From the NCBI GenBank assembly GCA_018385415.1, contig JAHAZA010000058.1, forward strand, positions 1 to 12,256: DNA of 12,256 nucleotides, given 5' to 3'. Of the stretch, positions 1 through 7,592 are shown piece after piece. Numbering within the stretch: the stretch's first letter is position 1; each line of letters starts with the position of its first letter. Origin of the DNA: Treponema sp. (GTDB lineage: Bacteria > Spirochaetota > Spirochaetia > Treponematales > Treponemataceae). The notes below the pieces were generated by a model. It had not been told where the DNA came from. It saw only the letters and a list, made by a program, of their open reading frames with translations, and searched no databases. A program made the translations under genes and the position numbers.

Positions 1-534
1 ATGTCTGATATTTGTTCTGTTAATCAAGGTTTACAAATTGCAATTGAAAATCGATTACTAGAAAAAAAAGCAAATTGTTATTTTTACATAACGAATGAGT
101 TTATAAAAACTGGAACGAAATATAAGTATTATATTGAAAATCCTCCAAAAAATGTTCTTTGTACAAAAGATGATATTTTAATGACAAGAACAGGAAATAC
201 AGGAATCGTAGTTACTGATATAGATGGATGTTTCCATAATAATTTTTTCAAGATTAATTATTCTAGAGACTTAGTTATAAAAGGTTTTTTAGTACAGTTC
301 TTCAAATTATCAACTACTCAAAAACGAATTTTAGTTTTAGCAGGTTCATCAACGATTCCTGATTTAAATCATAAAGATTTCTATAGTTTGACAATTCAAC
401 TTCCTTGTAAAGCCGAACAACAAAAAATCGCCGACTGTCTTTCAAGCATAGATTCATTAATCCAAACTCAACAAAAAGTAGTAACCACCTGGCAGCAACG
501 AAAAAAAGCTTTGCTGCAGCAAATGTTTGTATAG
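1..534 (+). CDS. hsdS: Type I restriction-modification specificity subunit (HsdS), C-terminal part or half-size subunit
   Basis: HsdS subunits carry target-recognition domains that choose the DNA sequence methylated or cut by the HsdM/HsdR complex. The 177 residues seen are one such domain: an opening DICSVNQGLQI segment typical of the start of a recognition domain, a mid-domain DILMTRTGNTG stretch, then SSTIPDLNHKDFYSLTIQLP. The end is the helical conserved region, EQQKIADCLSSIDSLIQTQQ, closing with WQQRKKALLQQMFV. Full HsdS proteins have two recognition domains and about 400 residues. The ATG is the first base of the window, so this is either the second half of a larger gene cut by the edge or a half-size HsdS that dimerises; the sequence cannot decide. 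It is the only plus-strand gene and converges on the HNH gene. No hsdM or hsdR is visible. Confidence 0.88.
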   Translation: MSDICSVNQGLQIAIENRLLEKKANCYFYITNEFIKTGTKYKYYIENPPKNVLCTKDDILMTRTGNTGIVVTDIDGCFHNNFFKINYSRDLVIKGFLVQFFKLSTTQKRILVLAGSSTIPDLNHKDFYSLTIQLPCKAEQQKIADCLSSIDSLIQTQQKVVTTWQQRKKALLQQMFV

Positions 535-545
535 AAAAAATTACT

Positions 546-572
546 CAGTTCGTGACATTTTGCCACGAACTG
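546..572. terminator. Convergent hairpin terminator between hsdS and the HNH gene
   Basis: A perfect 9-bp inverted repeat, CAGTTCGTG (546-554) and CACGAACTG (564-572), lies between two converging genes. Read on the minus strand, the hairpin follows the HNH stop codon (599) by 26 nt and is followed by TAATTTTTT, a good intrinsic terminator tail. On the plus strand it follows the hsdS stop by 11 nt but the tail is only AAGAGGTTT, so it is weaker in that direction. Confidence 0.75.
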
Positions 573-598
573 AAGAGGTTTACTTCATTACCAAATTA

Positions 599-1567
599 TC
601 AGCAATAATCATCAAACACTGGACCGCCAGTCCAATCTTTGCCCTGAAGAACAGTAAAATATTTATCAGCACTATTTTCCTGAAAACAAGTTCTATACAA
701 TTCATGAACATATAAACCGTTATCATAAGTAATTGTACTTACACTCCAAGGTTTAATAGCATTTTCTCCATCACCACTCTCACATTTGATAATTATTATG
801 TCATTTACAAATGCAATTTGCTGAACAAGGACCTTATATTTTGAGTTCATGTAATACACATTACCAGGCTGTAGTCTTGTAAAATATTCTTGCAATGGAT
901 TCTCGCTTTTTTCTTGTGGACAACAAGGAAAATAAGAAGGAATCATATTGCCAACTACGACTGCATTTGGCGTAAGTGATTCTCTATAATCTGGATTAAG
1001 ATTTTTTAAGACATCTTTGCTTGATTGTGTATGCCAGTTCAAATCTTCTATTTCCTGTGGTGTTGAAAATTTCAAGTCTATATATTTTTGTAAGCAAGTA
1101 TCTGCTTCTGCCTGTGTAACAGATTTCATCCAGTTTAGGTTAGGTACATCTATTGTTTGTAAAATAGAAATATCAGAAAGAATCTTTTCAATCTTCATAT
1201 CCAATAGTAATTGTAGTTGAGATTGTATTGACGGCTGAAGTATTTTAAATTCGAACTTTGTCACCCAGGATAAGTTTTTTGCCCGGTTATCTTGCGAATT
1301 ATAATTCTTGTGAAAAACTACATACTGTTCTGAAGCCGGTGCTCCGTAAAAAGCTGTTGCTACAATTCTATTGATTTTTTCACCACCAATACGCATAAAG
1401 CCTTTGTCATCTAATGTTCCAAAAGTCCAGGTGTCGTCTATTTTTCGTTTACGTTCTGAATTACCAGAATGACGTAATACAGCTCCATTATCACGAACTG
1501 AGTATGTTTCATTTTTATAAGTGCATGTTTTTTCTTCATTAAAGTCATCTATATTTGTAAAAATCAT
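599..1567 (-). CDS. HNH-type endonuclease-like protein with unrecognised C-terminal region
   Basis: A 322-residue protein. The N-terminal ~105 residues look like a NUMOD4/HNH_3 type region: a YSVRDNGAVLRHSG segment, GFMRIGGEKINRIVATAFYG (55-74), then an FHKNYNSQDNRAKNLSWVT block (85-103). In that block H86, N94 and N98 sit where this HNH class keeps its metal-binding His and Asn residues. The usual preceding Asp/Asn of a V(N/D)H motif is Phe here, so activity is uncertain. Residues 110-200 are helical and not recognised. Residues ~205-322, with NMIPSYFPCCPQ and an ending WTGGPVFDDYC, form a separate compact-looking region that I cannot name. The ATG overlaps the stop of the RNase III-like gene (TAATG) and is preceded by GGAGG, so the two are translationally coupled. 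A DNA-cutting role is inferred only from the HNH-like part. Confidence 0.7.
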   Translation of the reverse strand: MIFTNIDDFNEEKTCTYKNETYSVRDNGAVLRHSGNSERKRKIDDTWTFGTLDDKGFMRIGGEKINRIVATAFYGAPASEQYVVFHKNYNSQDNRAKNLSWVTKFEFKILQPSIQSQLQLLLDMKIEKILSDISILQTIDVPNLNWMKSVTQAEADTCLQKYIDLKFSTPQEIEDLNWHTQSSKDVLKNLNPDYRESLTPNAVVVGNMIPSYFPCCPQEKSENPLQEYFTRLQPGNVYYMNSKYKVLVQQIAFVNDIIIIKCESGDGENAIKPWSVSTITYDNGLYVHELYRTCFQENSADKYFTVLQGKDWTGGPVFDDYC

Positions 1568-2727
1568 TATTCATTTCCTCCATTATCAGAATCATGCTTC
1601 ATGATTCTTTTCATCTCTTCTTTCATTTCATCAGACCAGAATCTAGCTCCGCCTGTATAAAAAACAGGAGTTTCCCATTCTTTGGATTCTTCAATTTCTG
1701 TTTCAATGAAAAACTTAAGTAATTGAAGTGCTGCTTCCTGCTTTACTTCTTTTTTAGATACAGCTTCTGAAGTAAAACTTTTTGGTATTCCTTCAAGAGA
1801 AACTGTACAACGCCAGATTGGATTTCCATCTGAATCATGATATTCCGAGAAATCATAAATAGGCTCCATGATAATTTGTTTTTGAACAAATTCATGAAGC
1901 TGACTTACTGGATTTGAATAATCAACTTTTTTTATTTTTCTTTTTATTTCTTCGTGGCAGAGATAATTCAAAGCTTTACATTCTGCAGCCATCTTAGCCT
2001 GAAAAGGACCTACTCCTGTACCAGAGAAAAACTTATCATTAATTCTAATACCATATTCGTAAAGACCTGTTTTTGGATCTGGCGCCATCTGACCTTGCTC
2101 ACAACCTATTCGCACTTCCCACCAGTTGTGTGGGTGCATATCTTCTAGAATCTGTGGCTGCCTGAGGCGAGGAATATTCTCTGGTTCTCCAAATCCTAAT
2201 TCATGACATTTTTCTAGGACTAAGACACACAGATAACTGTTCATTGAATCCATGCTAAGCATTGTTTCACAAACTTTATCTATAACCTTAAAATTCCAGT
2301 CACAATCTACTGCAACAGCTCCTACAATAGCTTCGAATAAATCTTCATTTACAGATGCACTCTTTTGAACTTCATTTTTTATATCACTTTGCCCCAAATA
2401 CAAGAATTGATAAAAACCTGCATTATAAGCACATTGAGCAAGAGTATGTTTACTTACATAAACCGATTTTAATTTTGTAAGTTCTCCCTCATTTTTCTCT
2501 GAAATAAAATTGCCTTCCGAGATTTTTGAAAACTTTTTATACATCATCTTTGTAATGTATAAATCCAGTGCCTCATCACCATAGAACTCCAGAACCTCAT
2601 TGTTTTGAACTTCCGGATGCTCCTGAGAATAAGATTTACGAATAAAAGCCTGTACAAGTAATCGTTCATTTTTAAAATGATATCCGATTGCACTTTGTAC
2701 ATAATCAATGTTTTCTCTGTTCATCAT
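1567..2727 (-). CDS. RNase III-family endoribonuclease with two dsRNA-binding regions
   Basis: RNase III enzymes cut double-stranded RNA. Residues ~1-150 form the catalytic domain. The signature NEVLEFYGDEAL supplies E44, E47 and D51, and EDLFEAIVG supplies D129 and E132. Their spacing matches E. coli E38/E41/D45 and D114/E117, so it looks catalytically intact. A degenerate dsRNA-binding region spans ~200-260 (YEYGIRINDKFFSGTG, then AKMAAECKALNYL). A clear one spans ~272-340 (PVSQLHEFVQ, then SKKEVKQEAALQLLKFF). At 386 residues it is far longer than housekeeping RNase III (~225-250), because of the extra binding region and an acidic/basic tail. I use the ATG at 2727 because TAGGAG lies 7 nt upstream; an upstream in-frame GTG at 2757 has no such site. 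It is coupled to the HNH gene by TAATG. It is probably an accessory paralogue rather than the housekeeping enzyme. Confidence 0.88.
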   Translation of the reverse strand: MMNRENIDYVQSAIGYHFKNERLLVQAFIRKSYSQEHPEVQNNEVLEFYGDEALDLYITKMMYKKFSKISEGNFISEKNEGELTKLKSVYVSKHTLAQCAYNAGFYQFLYLGQSDIKNEVQKSASVNEDLFEAIVGAVAVDCDWNFKVIDKVCETMLSMDSMNSYLCVLVLEKCHELGFGEPENIPRLRQPQILEDMHPHNWWEVRIGCEQGQMAPDPKTGLYEYGIRINDKFFSGTGVGPFQAKMAAECKALNYLCHEEIKRKIKKVDYSNPVSQLHEFVQKQIIMEPIYDFSEYHDSDGNPIWRCTVSLEGIPKSFTSEAVSKKEVKQEAALQLLKFFIETEIEESKEWETPVFYTGGARFWSDEMKEEMKRIMKHDSDNGGNE

Positions 2728-2990
2728 TTGAGAACTCCTAAAAATAAATTTAGGCACAGATATCCTGTCATCAATTTTTGAGAAATAATAAATTGTCTGA
2801 AGGCTTTATAAGAAAACTTAAAAATAGAAAAACTAAGAAAATCCTGATTGCTATGTGCAACTTGCATCACATCATGACAAGCAAAATAATTTTAGATTTG
2901 TATTTCGGCTTTCTTGTGTGCCTAGATATAAACTAATCAAAGAAGTAATTATAGTCAAGTTAAAAAGAAAAGATGTTCTAAATGAAATAA

Positions 2991-3153
2991 TTATGAATAG
3001 GCGTTCATTAATCCAATCAGCTGCTTGAAATCATATCCCAGCATCAGTAATCCCCATTCTGTGGAACCAGCTCATCAAGACTTGGTGGCAGGAGCCACTG
3101 TTCGCCTGGTTATATGGTTTGTATGTGATTTTATCGCTTACGCCTCTGCTCAT
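2991..3153 (-). pseudogene. Internally deleted transposase remnant (IS1182-like)
   Basis: Read on the minus strand, three frames in a row give transposase fragments. Codons from ATG 3153 to 3106 read MSRGVSDKITYKPYNQ. After a frameshift, 3103-3056 reads EQWLLPPSLDELVPQN. The pair KPYNQ plus LLPPSLDEL(V/I)P is the N-terminal hallmark of IS1182-family transposases. From 3056 a third frame reads WGLLMLGYDFKQLIGLMN, then AYS and a stop at 2991, which resembles a transposase C-terminus. The full enzyme is about 450-550 residues, so almost all of the catalytic middle is gone. This is a dead insertion-sequence scar. Family assignment comes from recall of the N-terminal motif; assigning the C-terminal piece to the same element is inference. 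Confidence 0.7.
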
Positions 3154-3200
3154 ATTTAAATTTTAGCAGATTTGAATTTAATTGTAAATTTAAAATAATT

Positions 3201-3230
3201 GGGTCTGCCCCATACTTTTGGGACAGACCC
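3201..3230 (-). terminator. Terminator-like hairpin after the relaxase gene (or insertion-sequence end)
   Basis: GGGTCTG (3201-3207) pairs with CAGACCC (3224-3230). One mismatch and a further CCC/GGG pairing follow, closing an 8-nt loop. On the minus strand the hairpin begins 11 nt after the relaxase stop codon. No run of T follows in either direction, so termination would be weak. Its outer end also lies about 75 bp upstream of the transposase remnant's ATG, where an insertion-sequence terminal repeat would be expected, so it may be a leftover IS end. Confidence 0.5.
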
Positions 3231-3241
3231 TTCAAAAAACA

Positions 3242-5125
3242 TTAGTCATCCCAACTGATAGAAGCCCGTTCTTTCTTCGGCCTGATAAACTGCTTTTTCT
3301 CTTCCTCAACAGCTTTCTTTTGCCAGTTCAGATTTCCGGCAAGTCTTTGTTTATCATACTCATCAAAAGAAACAATTCCATGAGCATCCATATCAGCTGC
3401 AATTGTCCTGAGGTCACATGCTTTCTTTCCATGGAAATATTCATTCCAAGCTCTGTTTGCATCTTCAAACTTAATGTACAGATGGCTTATGTATTCTTTT
3501 ACACGGCCAAACATGTTCTGATAATCTTTACGATTCGAATAATAATCTTCAGCAAGATTATTGATTCGCTTTTCTCTTCGTTCGTCTGCATCTTTCTTTT
3601 CATCCAGTTCTTTAAGCTGCTTGTTTATTTCCTCTTCCTTTTTCTCGTTTTCACGTTTCTGGGCAAATGTTTCGTCGTGAAGGTTGTTCAGATAATTTTC
3701 TCGTTCATCCTGTTCTTTGTCTTTCGCATCCTGAAGTTTAGCACGACGATTCTGGGAAGATTCAATTGCAGTATGATTTTTTGTCCATTCTTTTATGACT
3801 TCAAGATTGCTGTCTATGTCATCAACTTTTTTCTGAAGTACAGAAAGCTTTGCAGATGTTTCTTCATTTGCAGCTTTTGTAAGTGCATTTGCTTTGGCAT
3901 CTTTTGCATTCTTGATTCTTGCCTGCTCATTTTCTGTTTTATCCCTTTTGTTCTTTGCAGCATCCATCTGATTCTGAGCCTGCTGTTCCATGATGATTTT
4001 CAGAAGCCGCTGATTTTCTTCTAGCAGAGCCTTGTTGTCTTCACATTCTTTGTACAGTTGGATTTTTACTTCCTCATCACGGTCTTCTTCAATTTCCCTG
4101 TCTACTTTGATTCCATAACTTTCAACCATATCAAGAAGATCATTACGGACTGCTTCTTCCATCTGAATCTGGGCAGTCAGTTTTCCTTTTGTACGGAATC
4201 CCATTTCTGCACAGGCTCCTGAAATAGAAGACTGAATGCTCATTCCTGATTGCAGTGCTTTTCCAAAATGTTCAACACGCCATGGAGTCCAGTCTTTCTT
4301 TTTCCATTTGCTTTCATCAAACTCAATGCCTTCTTTTTTACAGCGTTCAATTTCTTCCTGTTTCATTTCTTCCCGGAGTCTGTCTTCTTCTGCCTGTTCT
4401 TCTTTTGTTAATGCATGACAGACTGGAACAAAATCAAAATGAATGTGAACTGCTCCTGGAAGCTTTTCTCCTGTGACAGGATCAAGTGTAAACTCATCTG
4501 CATGAAGATAGATTCCCACGGCCTTAAGATTCGGATAATGCTTTGGCATCCATTCAGTTGCAAACTTTTCGAGAATAGCAATTGAAGCATCTGTATCAAG
4601 GTGGTTATCACGTTTACCAATCTGGAAAATAAACTCATACCATGGTTTTCTTGAATTATCAGTTGTAGCTTTCTTTTTCATTGAACCACGTCTCTGGTCT
4701 TCAAGAATGTGTGTCAGATAATTTTTTATCTTTCTGTCATTACGCTGAGTCTTGTTGTATTCTTCCAGAGCCTCTCCAAAAATCTGCTCATAACATTTTT
4801 CAAGAGAACCACAGTTCAGAATTGTCCTGTAATGACCAGTCGGATCAATATGGTCCAGATCTTCAATCCAGGATTGTTCCCGTCTGTTATGACCAATAGC
4901 AACATCAGGCCTGCATTTTGCAGAACATTTAAAACCTTTCAAACTTCCGTCATCATTGAATGCTTTCTTTCCCATAACATAAAAGCCACCACGCTTAAGC
5001 ATCCGGATGATTCCAGCAGTATCATCTTTACTGTAAACAACTTTTCCAAATTCAAAGAAATGTTCATTTTTATGAATTACTGTACCTGTGATAGGGTCGG
5101 TACGATTCATTGTTTTCATTGCCAT
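3242..5125 (-). CDS. mobV: MobV-type relaxase (Mob/Pre plasmid mobilization protein)
   Basis: MobV relaxases nick one strand at an origin of transfer and lead it into a recipient through a conjugation channel supplied by another element. The 627-residue protein has an HNRR motif (79-82, the HNxR motif I). It also has the His-rich metal motif in two parts, LHADE (207-211) and VHIHFDFVPV (226-235), with a short insertion between them. In most relatives this reads HxDExxPHxHxxxVP. Residues ~370-560 are highly charged and predicted coiled coil (long runs of E, K, Q, D), as is usual for MobV C-terminal regions; the extreme C-terminus is basic. The ATG overlaps the dnaB stop (TAATG) with GGAGG 7 nt upstream, so helicase and relaxase are coupled. 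There is no type IV secretion gene or coupling protein here, which fits mobilizable rather than self-transmissible DNA. Confidence 0.87.
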   Translation of the reverse strand: MAMKTMNRTDPITGTVIHKNEHFFEFGKVVYSKDDTAGIIRMLKRGGFYVMGKKAFNDDGSLKGFKCSAKCRPDVAIGHNRREQSWIEDLDHIDPTGHYRTILNCGSLEKCYEQIFGEALEEYNKTQRNDRKIKNYLTHILEDQRRGSMKKKATTDNSRKPWYEFIFQIGKRDNHLDTDASIAILEKFATEWMPKHYPNLKAVGIYLHADEFTLDPVTGEKLPGAVHIHFDFVPVCHALTKEEQAEEDRLREEMKQEEIERCKKEGIEFDESKWKKKDWTPWRVEHFGKALQSGMSIQSSISGACAEMGFRTKGKLTAQIQMEEAVRNDLLDMVESYGIKVDREIEEDRDEEVKIQLYKECEDNKALLEENQRLLKIIMEQQAQNQMDAAKNKRDKTENEQARIKNAKDAKANALTKAANEETSAKLSVLQKKVDDIDSNLEVIKEWTKNHTAIESSQNRRAKLQDAKDKEQDERENYLNNLHDETFAQKRENEKKEEEINKQLKELDEKKDADERREKRINNLAEDYYSNRKDYQNMFGRVKEYISHLYIKFEDANRAWNEYFHGKKACDLRTIAADMDAHGIVSFDEYDKQRLAGNLNWQKKAVEEEKKQFIRPKKERASISWDD

Positions 5126-6537
5126 TACTGTACCTCCTGTTGATTCATTCCTGCCAGAGTCTGCTTATTCTTCTGTTCGAAATATGCTTCACGTTCTTTT
5201 TCAGTCATGTTCTTGAGAAGTTCAGCTTCTGCACGTCCTTCCTGATCTTTTGCTTCAGTAAAGATTGTGAATTCCTTTTCAAAGTCGAGGTAAACTTTTC
5301 CGCATGGACCGTTACGATGTTTTGCAAGTGTAAGGTCTCTTTCCAAAAATGGATTTGAGTTTCTGTAGCAGGTAAGGTCCCGTTCTCCATTCAGAAGGAT
5401 TACAAGGTCCGCATCCTGTTCGACGCTTCCTGAACCTCTGATATTTGCAATGTTAGGAGAGTTACCTTCTGCATCTCGTCCAAGTTGGCTTAATGCAACA
5501 ATCGGGATTTTAAGTTCACGGGCAAGACCTTTTAAGGCCTTAGAGATATCGCTTACTTTTTCCCATACAGGTCCGTTTCCATCAACATTAATCAGTCCGA
5601 TGTAATCAATGAAAATAATCTGAACTCCGTAATGGATCCTCATATGGCGTGCAGAAGAAATCAAAGAGTTCAGGCTGATGTTCGGAGTGTCATCAATATA
5701 GAACTTTCGGCTTGCATAATAATGAGTTGCTTCAAACAGCTTATCCTTGGTTGCCTGTGAATATTTCCCGCTTCTGATTGTTGCTCCATCCAGTTTTGTT
5801 CTCTGGGAAATCATACGGGTCATAATCTGCCTCTGGCTCATTTCCGCACTAATGAATCCACATGGAATATCTTTTGCCATAAGGTTCTGCATCATGGAAA
5901 TTGCAAGAGCAGTCTTACCGATGGAAGGTCTGGCACCGATTACAATTACATCCTCTGCCTGAAATCCGTCTGTCATACGGTCAAGAGTTGGGAATCCTAC
6001 TTTGATTCCTTTTTCAATTCCCCAGGTTTCTTCGTTATCTTTGATATACTCATTGAACTCTGTAGCAAGTTCTTCAGGAGTCCAGATTTTAGTTGTTGTG
6101 GTAGATGCAGAGATTCTGAAAACCTTGTCTTCAATATCCCGGATGATTTCATCGTTTTCTTCAGAACCTAGTTTTTCAAGGTTTGCTAAAAGGGTAGATT
6201 TGATTGCACGGCTCTGAGCATGACGGATTATGTTGTTCATGTAATAATCTGCATTTGCTGAGGTTGGTACTTCATTTGTAAGTTCTGCTACATATCCGGC
6301 TCCACCTGCCTGTTCCAGAAGTCCGCTGTTCATAAGAGCTGTACTTAATGTAACAAGATCTGCACTAATTCCTGACTTATATAGATTCAGGATGTTGTCA
6401 AAAATTACCTTATGTTTTGAAAAATAGAACATTTGGGAAGTAAGCTTTGTCATGATGTTACAGATGCATTTGTTGTCCATCAGCATGCTTCCTAAAAGAA
6501 GGCGTTCTGATGTTTCATCAAAAAATGTTTTATTCAT
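5125..6537 (-). CDS. dnaB: DnaB-family replicative DNA helicase
   Basis: DnaB forms a hexameric ring that unwinds DNA 5' to 3' at the replication fork. The 470-residue protein starts with the DnaB N-terminal helical domain (about 5-105, ERLLLGSMLMD through PTSANADYYMNNI), then a linker and the RecA-like motor. Walker A is GARPSIGKT (201-209). Walker B is IIFIDYIGL with D311. Then come KGLARELKIPIVALSQLGR (336-354) and the RGSGSVEQDADLVILL block (367-382), which is diagnostic of DnaB. Length matches ordinary bacterial DnaB. Its ATG overlaps the upstream replication gene by 8 nt with an AGAGG site, and its stop overlaps the relaxase start. A second, element-borne dnaB beside a Rep-like gene is typical of plasmids and phages that bring their own helicase. 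Confidence 0.95.
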   Translation of the reverse strand: MNKTFFDETSERLLLGSMLMDNKCICNIMTKLTSQMFYFSKHKVIFDNILNLYKSGISADLVTLSTALMNSGLLEQAGGAGYVAELTNEVPTSANADYYMNNIIRHAQSRAIKSTLLANLEKLGSEENDEIIRDIEDKVFRISASTTTTKIWTPEELATEFNEYIKDNEETWGIEKGIKVGFPTLDRMTDGFQAEDVIVIGARPSIGKTALAISMMQNLMAKDIPCGFISAEMSQRQIMTRMISQRTKLDGATIRSGKYSQATKDKLFEATHYYASRKFYIDDTPNISLNSLISSARHMRIHYGVQIIFIDYIGLINVDGNGPVWEKVSDISKALKGLARELKIPIVALSQLGRDAEGNSPNIANIRGSGSVEQDADLVILLNGERDLTCYRNSNPFLERDLTLAKHRNGPCGKVYLDFEKEFTIFTEAKDQEGRAEAELLKNMTEKEREAYFEQKNKQTLAGMNQQEVQ

Positions 6538-7408
6538 TGCTGCCTCTTTTACGAGTCATAATTTCGTTTAAGGAAAGACCGCACTGGCATTTACGGGTGA
6601 TGAAATCAATGCCTTCAAAAATGTGATTACATTCAGGACACACAACAGTTTCTACAGGTTCAAAAAGATTTTTTCTGATTTCTTCCTGTTCTTTCTTGTA
6701 GCGACAATATTCGTTTATAATATTCAGATTTCCTGCAGCTTTATAAACATAGTTTGATACAGTTGCTGCATTTGTACCTTTCTGATTAATCAGCCAGTCT
6801 GTATACTCTAAAGGATTTATTTCTCTTTCTTTATTCAATTCCGATAACTTACTGTAAAAGTCTTCAGAAAATTCAAAGCCATAAGTTTCATTAATAGTTT
6901 TCTTTAACTCTTCATTAGAAAATAAAGACTGACTAACTGCTTTACTAGTAGTTAGTTTATTGTTATTTAAATTGTTAATTAGTAGTGGCTGATTTTCGGC
7001 ATTGGATAATTCTGATTTTCGGTTATCGTTTGTTTGAAAATCATCACTGTCTTTTCCAAAAACATTATTGAGATTCTGATTATCAGCACTGATTATGTCG
7101 AACAGACTGACTGTTCCTTCTGGTGCTTCAATAATCTTGTAGATGATGTTTCCGTTAATCTTTTTTGAAAGAAGATAACCAAGGGATTCGAGTTCTGTGA
7201 TTGCAGAATTGATTGCGTGCTTGTGATCCCGATTGTATCTTTCAATTTCTGATTTGTAGAGAATCCAGCTTTCTGGAAGACTCAATAACTGGACTAAAAG
7301 ACCTCTGGCTTTCATAGAAAGTCTTATATCCTGCAAACATTTGTTTGAGATACATGTGTAGAGGTCCGTATGTTTTTCACGGACAAATAAAATGTTTTCT
7401 TTTGACAT
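6530..7408 (-). CDS. Replication initiator or helicase-loader-like protein with winged helix and C-terminal zinc ribbon
   Basis: A 292-residue protein from the preferred start. The first ~95 residues look like a winged helix-turn-helix common in plasmid and phage replication proteins: KARGLLVQLLSLPESWILYKS, then HAINSAITELESLGYLLSKK. The middle (~100-150) is low-complexity and Asn-rich. Residues ~165-240 are helical (NPLEYTDWLINQKGTN, then NIINEYCRYKKEQEEIRKN) in the style of DnaD or loader proteins. The C-terminus has a zinc-ribbon pattern with cysteines 257, 260, 274 and 276. It is directly upstream of and overlaps dnaB, so a role in origin binding or loading that helicase is inferred. Start choice is uncertain. 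ATG 7408 begins the conserved-looking part but lacks a clear ribosome site. The frame stays open upstream through ATG 7477 and GTG 7513, across the hairpins described separately. Confidence 0.75.
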   Translation of the reverse strand: MSKENILFVREKHTDLYTCISNKCLQDIRLSMKARGLLVQLLSLPESWILYKSEIERYNRDHKHAINSAITELESLGYLLSKKINGNIIYKIIEAPEGTVSLFDIISADNQNLNNVFGKDSDDFQTNDNRKSELSNAENQPLLINNLNNNKLTTSKAVSQSLFSNEELKKTINETYGFEFSEDFYSKLSELNKEREINPLEYTDWLINQKGTNAATVSNYVYKAAGNLNIINEYCRYKKEQEEIRKNLFEPVETVVCPECNHIFEGIDFITRKCQCGLSLNEIMTRKRGSNE

Positions 7409-7418
7409 AAAGTTTTTT

Positions 7419-7444
7419 GCACCGGAAACAAAAAAGCCCGGTGC
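7419..7444 (-). promoter_or_regulatory. Attenuator-like inverted repeats just upstream of the replication gene
   Basis: Immediately 5' of the preferred start (7408), the minus strand can form two mutually exclusive structures. One is a 7-bp stem GCACCGG (7438-7444 region) with CCGGTGC (7419-7425). The other is a short AAAGC/GCTTT stem followed by a T-run, shaped like a small intrinsic terminator. A further GCACC occurs at 7481-7485. Such competing stems in a rep leader would suit copy-number control, but this is inference from sequence alone. Confidence 0.4.
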
Positions 7445-7592
7445 TTTCCTAAAAGACAATCCTGCGGAATACACCATAAAGGTGCATCCGATTGGATTGA
7501 AGTTTAGTTCCACGCCAGGCCATTCAATGATGTACTGGAAGTGACATTCAGAAATCAGAAACTCTGCTCTGAGTGGTTTTTAGTCATTTTTA

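Larger units (their letters stand above)
2728..3241. other. Gene-poor interval with transposase remnant and small palindromes
   Basis: No intact gene is present. The interval holds the leader of the RNase III-like gene, a small palindrome TGCAACTTGCA (2856-2866) within a longer imperfect one, the transposase remnant at 2991-3153, and a hairpin at 3201-3230. A TTGACT hexamer on the minus strand (2953-2958) could be a -35 box for the RNase III operon, but no good -10 box lies 16-18 nt from it. The interval separates the RNase III/HNH pair from the replication and mobilization genes. Confidence 0.7.

Noticed and set aside
527..715. 62-codon plus-strand frame after hsdS
   Set aside because: It spans the terminator hairpin and the end of the HNH gene and has no ribosome site.
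2728..2757. GTG start adding 10 residues to the RNase III-like protein
   Set aside because: The TAGGAG site lies between this GTG and ATG 2727 with ideal spacing to the latter.
3218..4024. 268-codon open frame on the plus strand, rich in Phe, Leu and Ile
   Set aside because: It lies opposite the relaxase coiled-coil region; its hydrophobic composition is what the complement of Lys/Glu codons gives. It has no ribosome site and resembles no family.
4709..5143. 144-codon open frame on the plus strand
   Set aside because: It is the antisense of the relaxase N-terminal region, which carries clear MobV motifs in the other strand.
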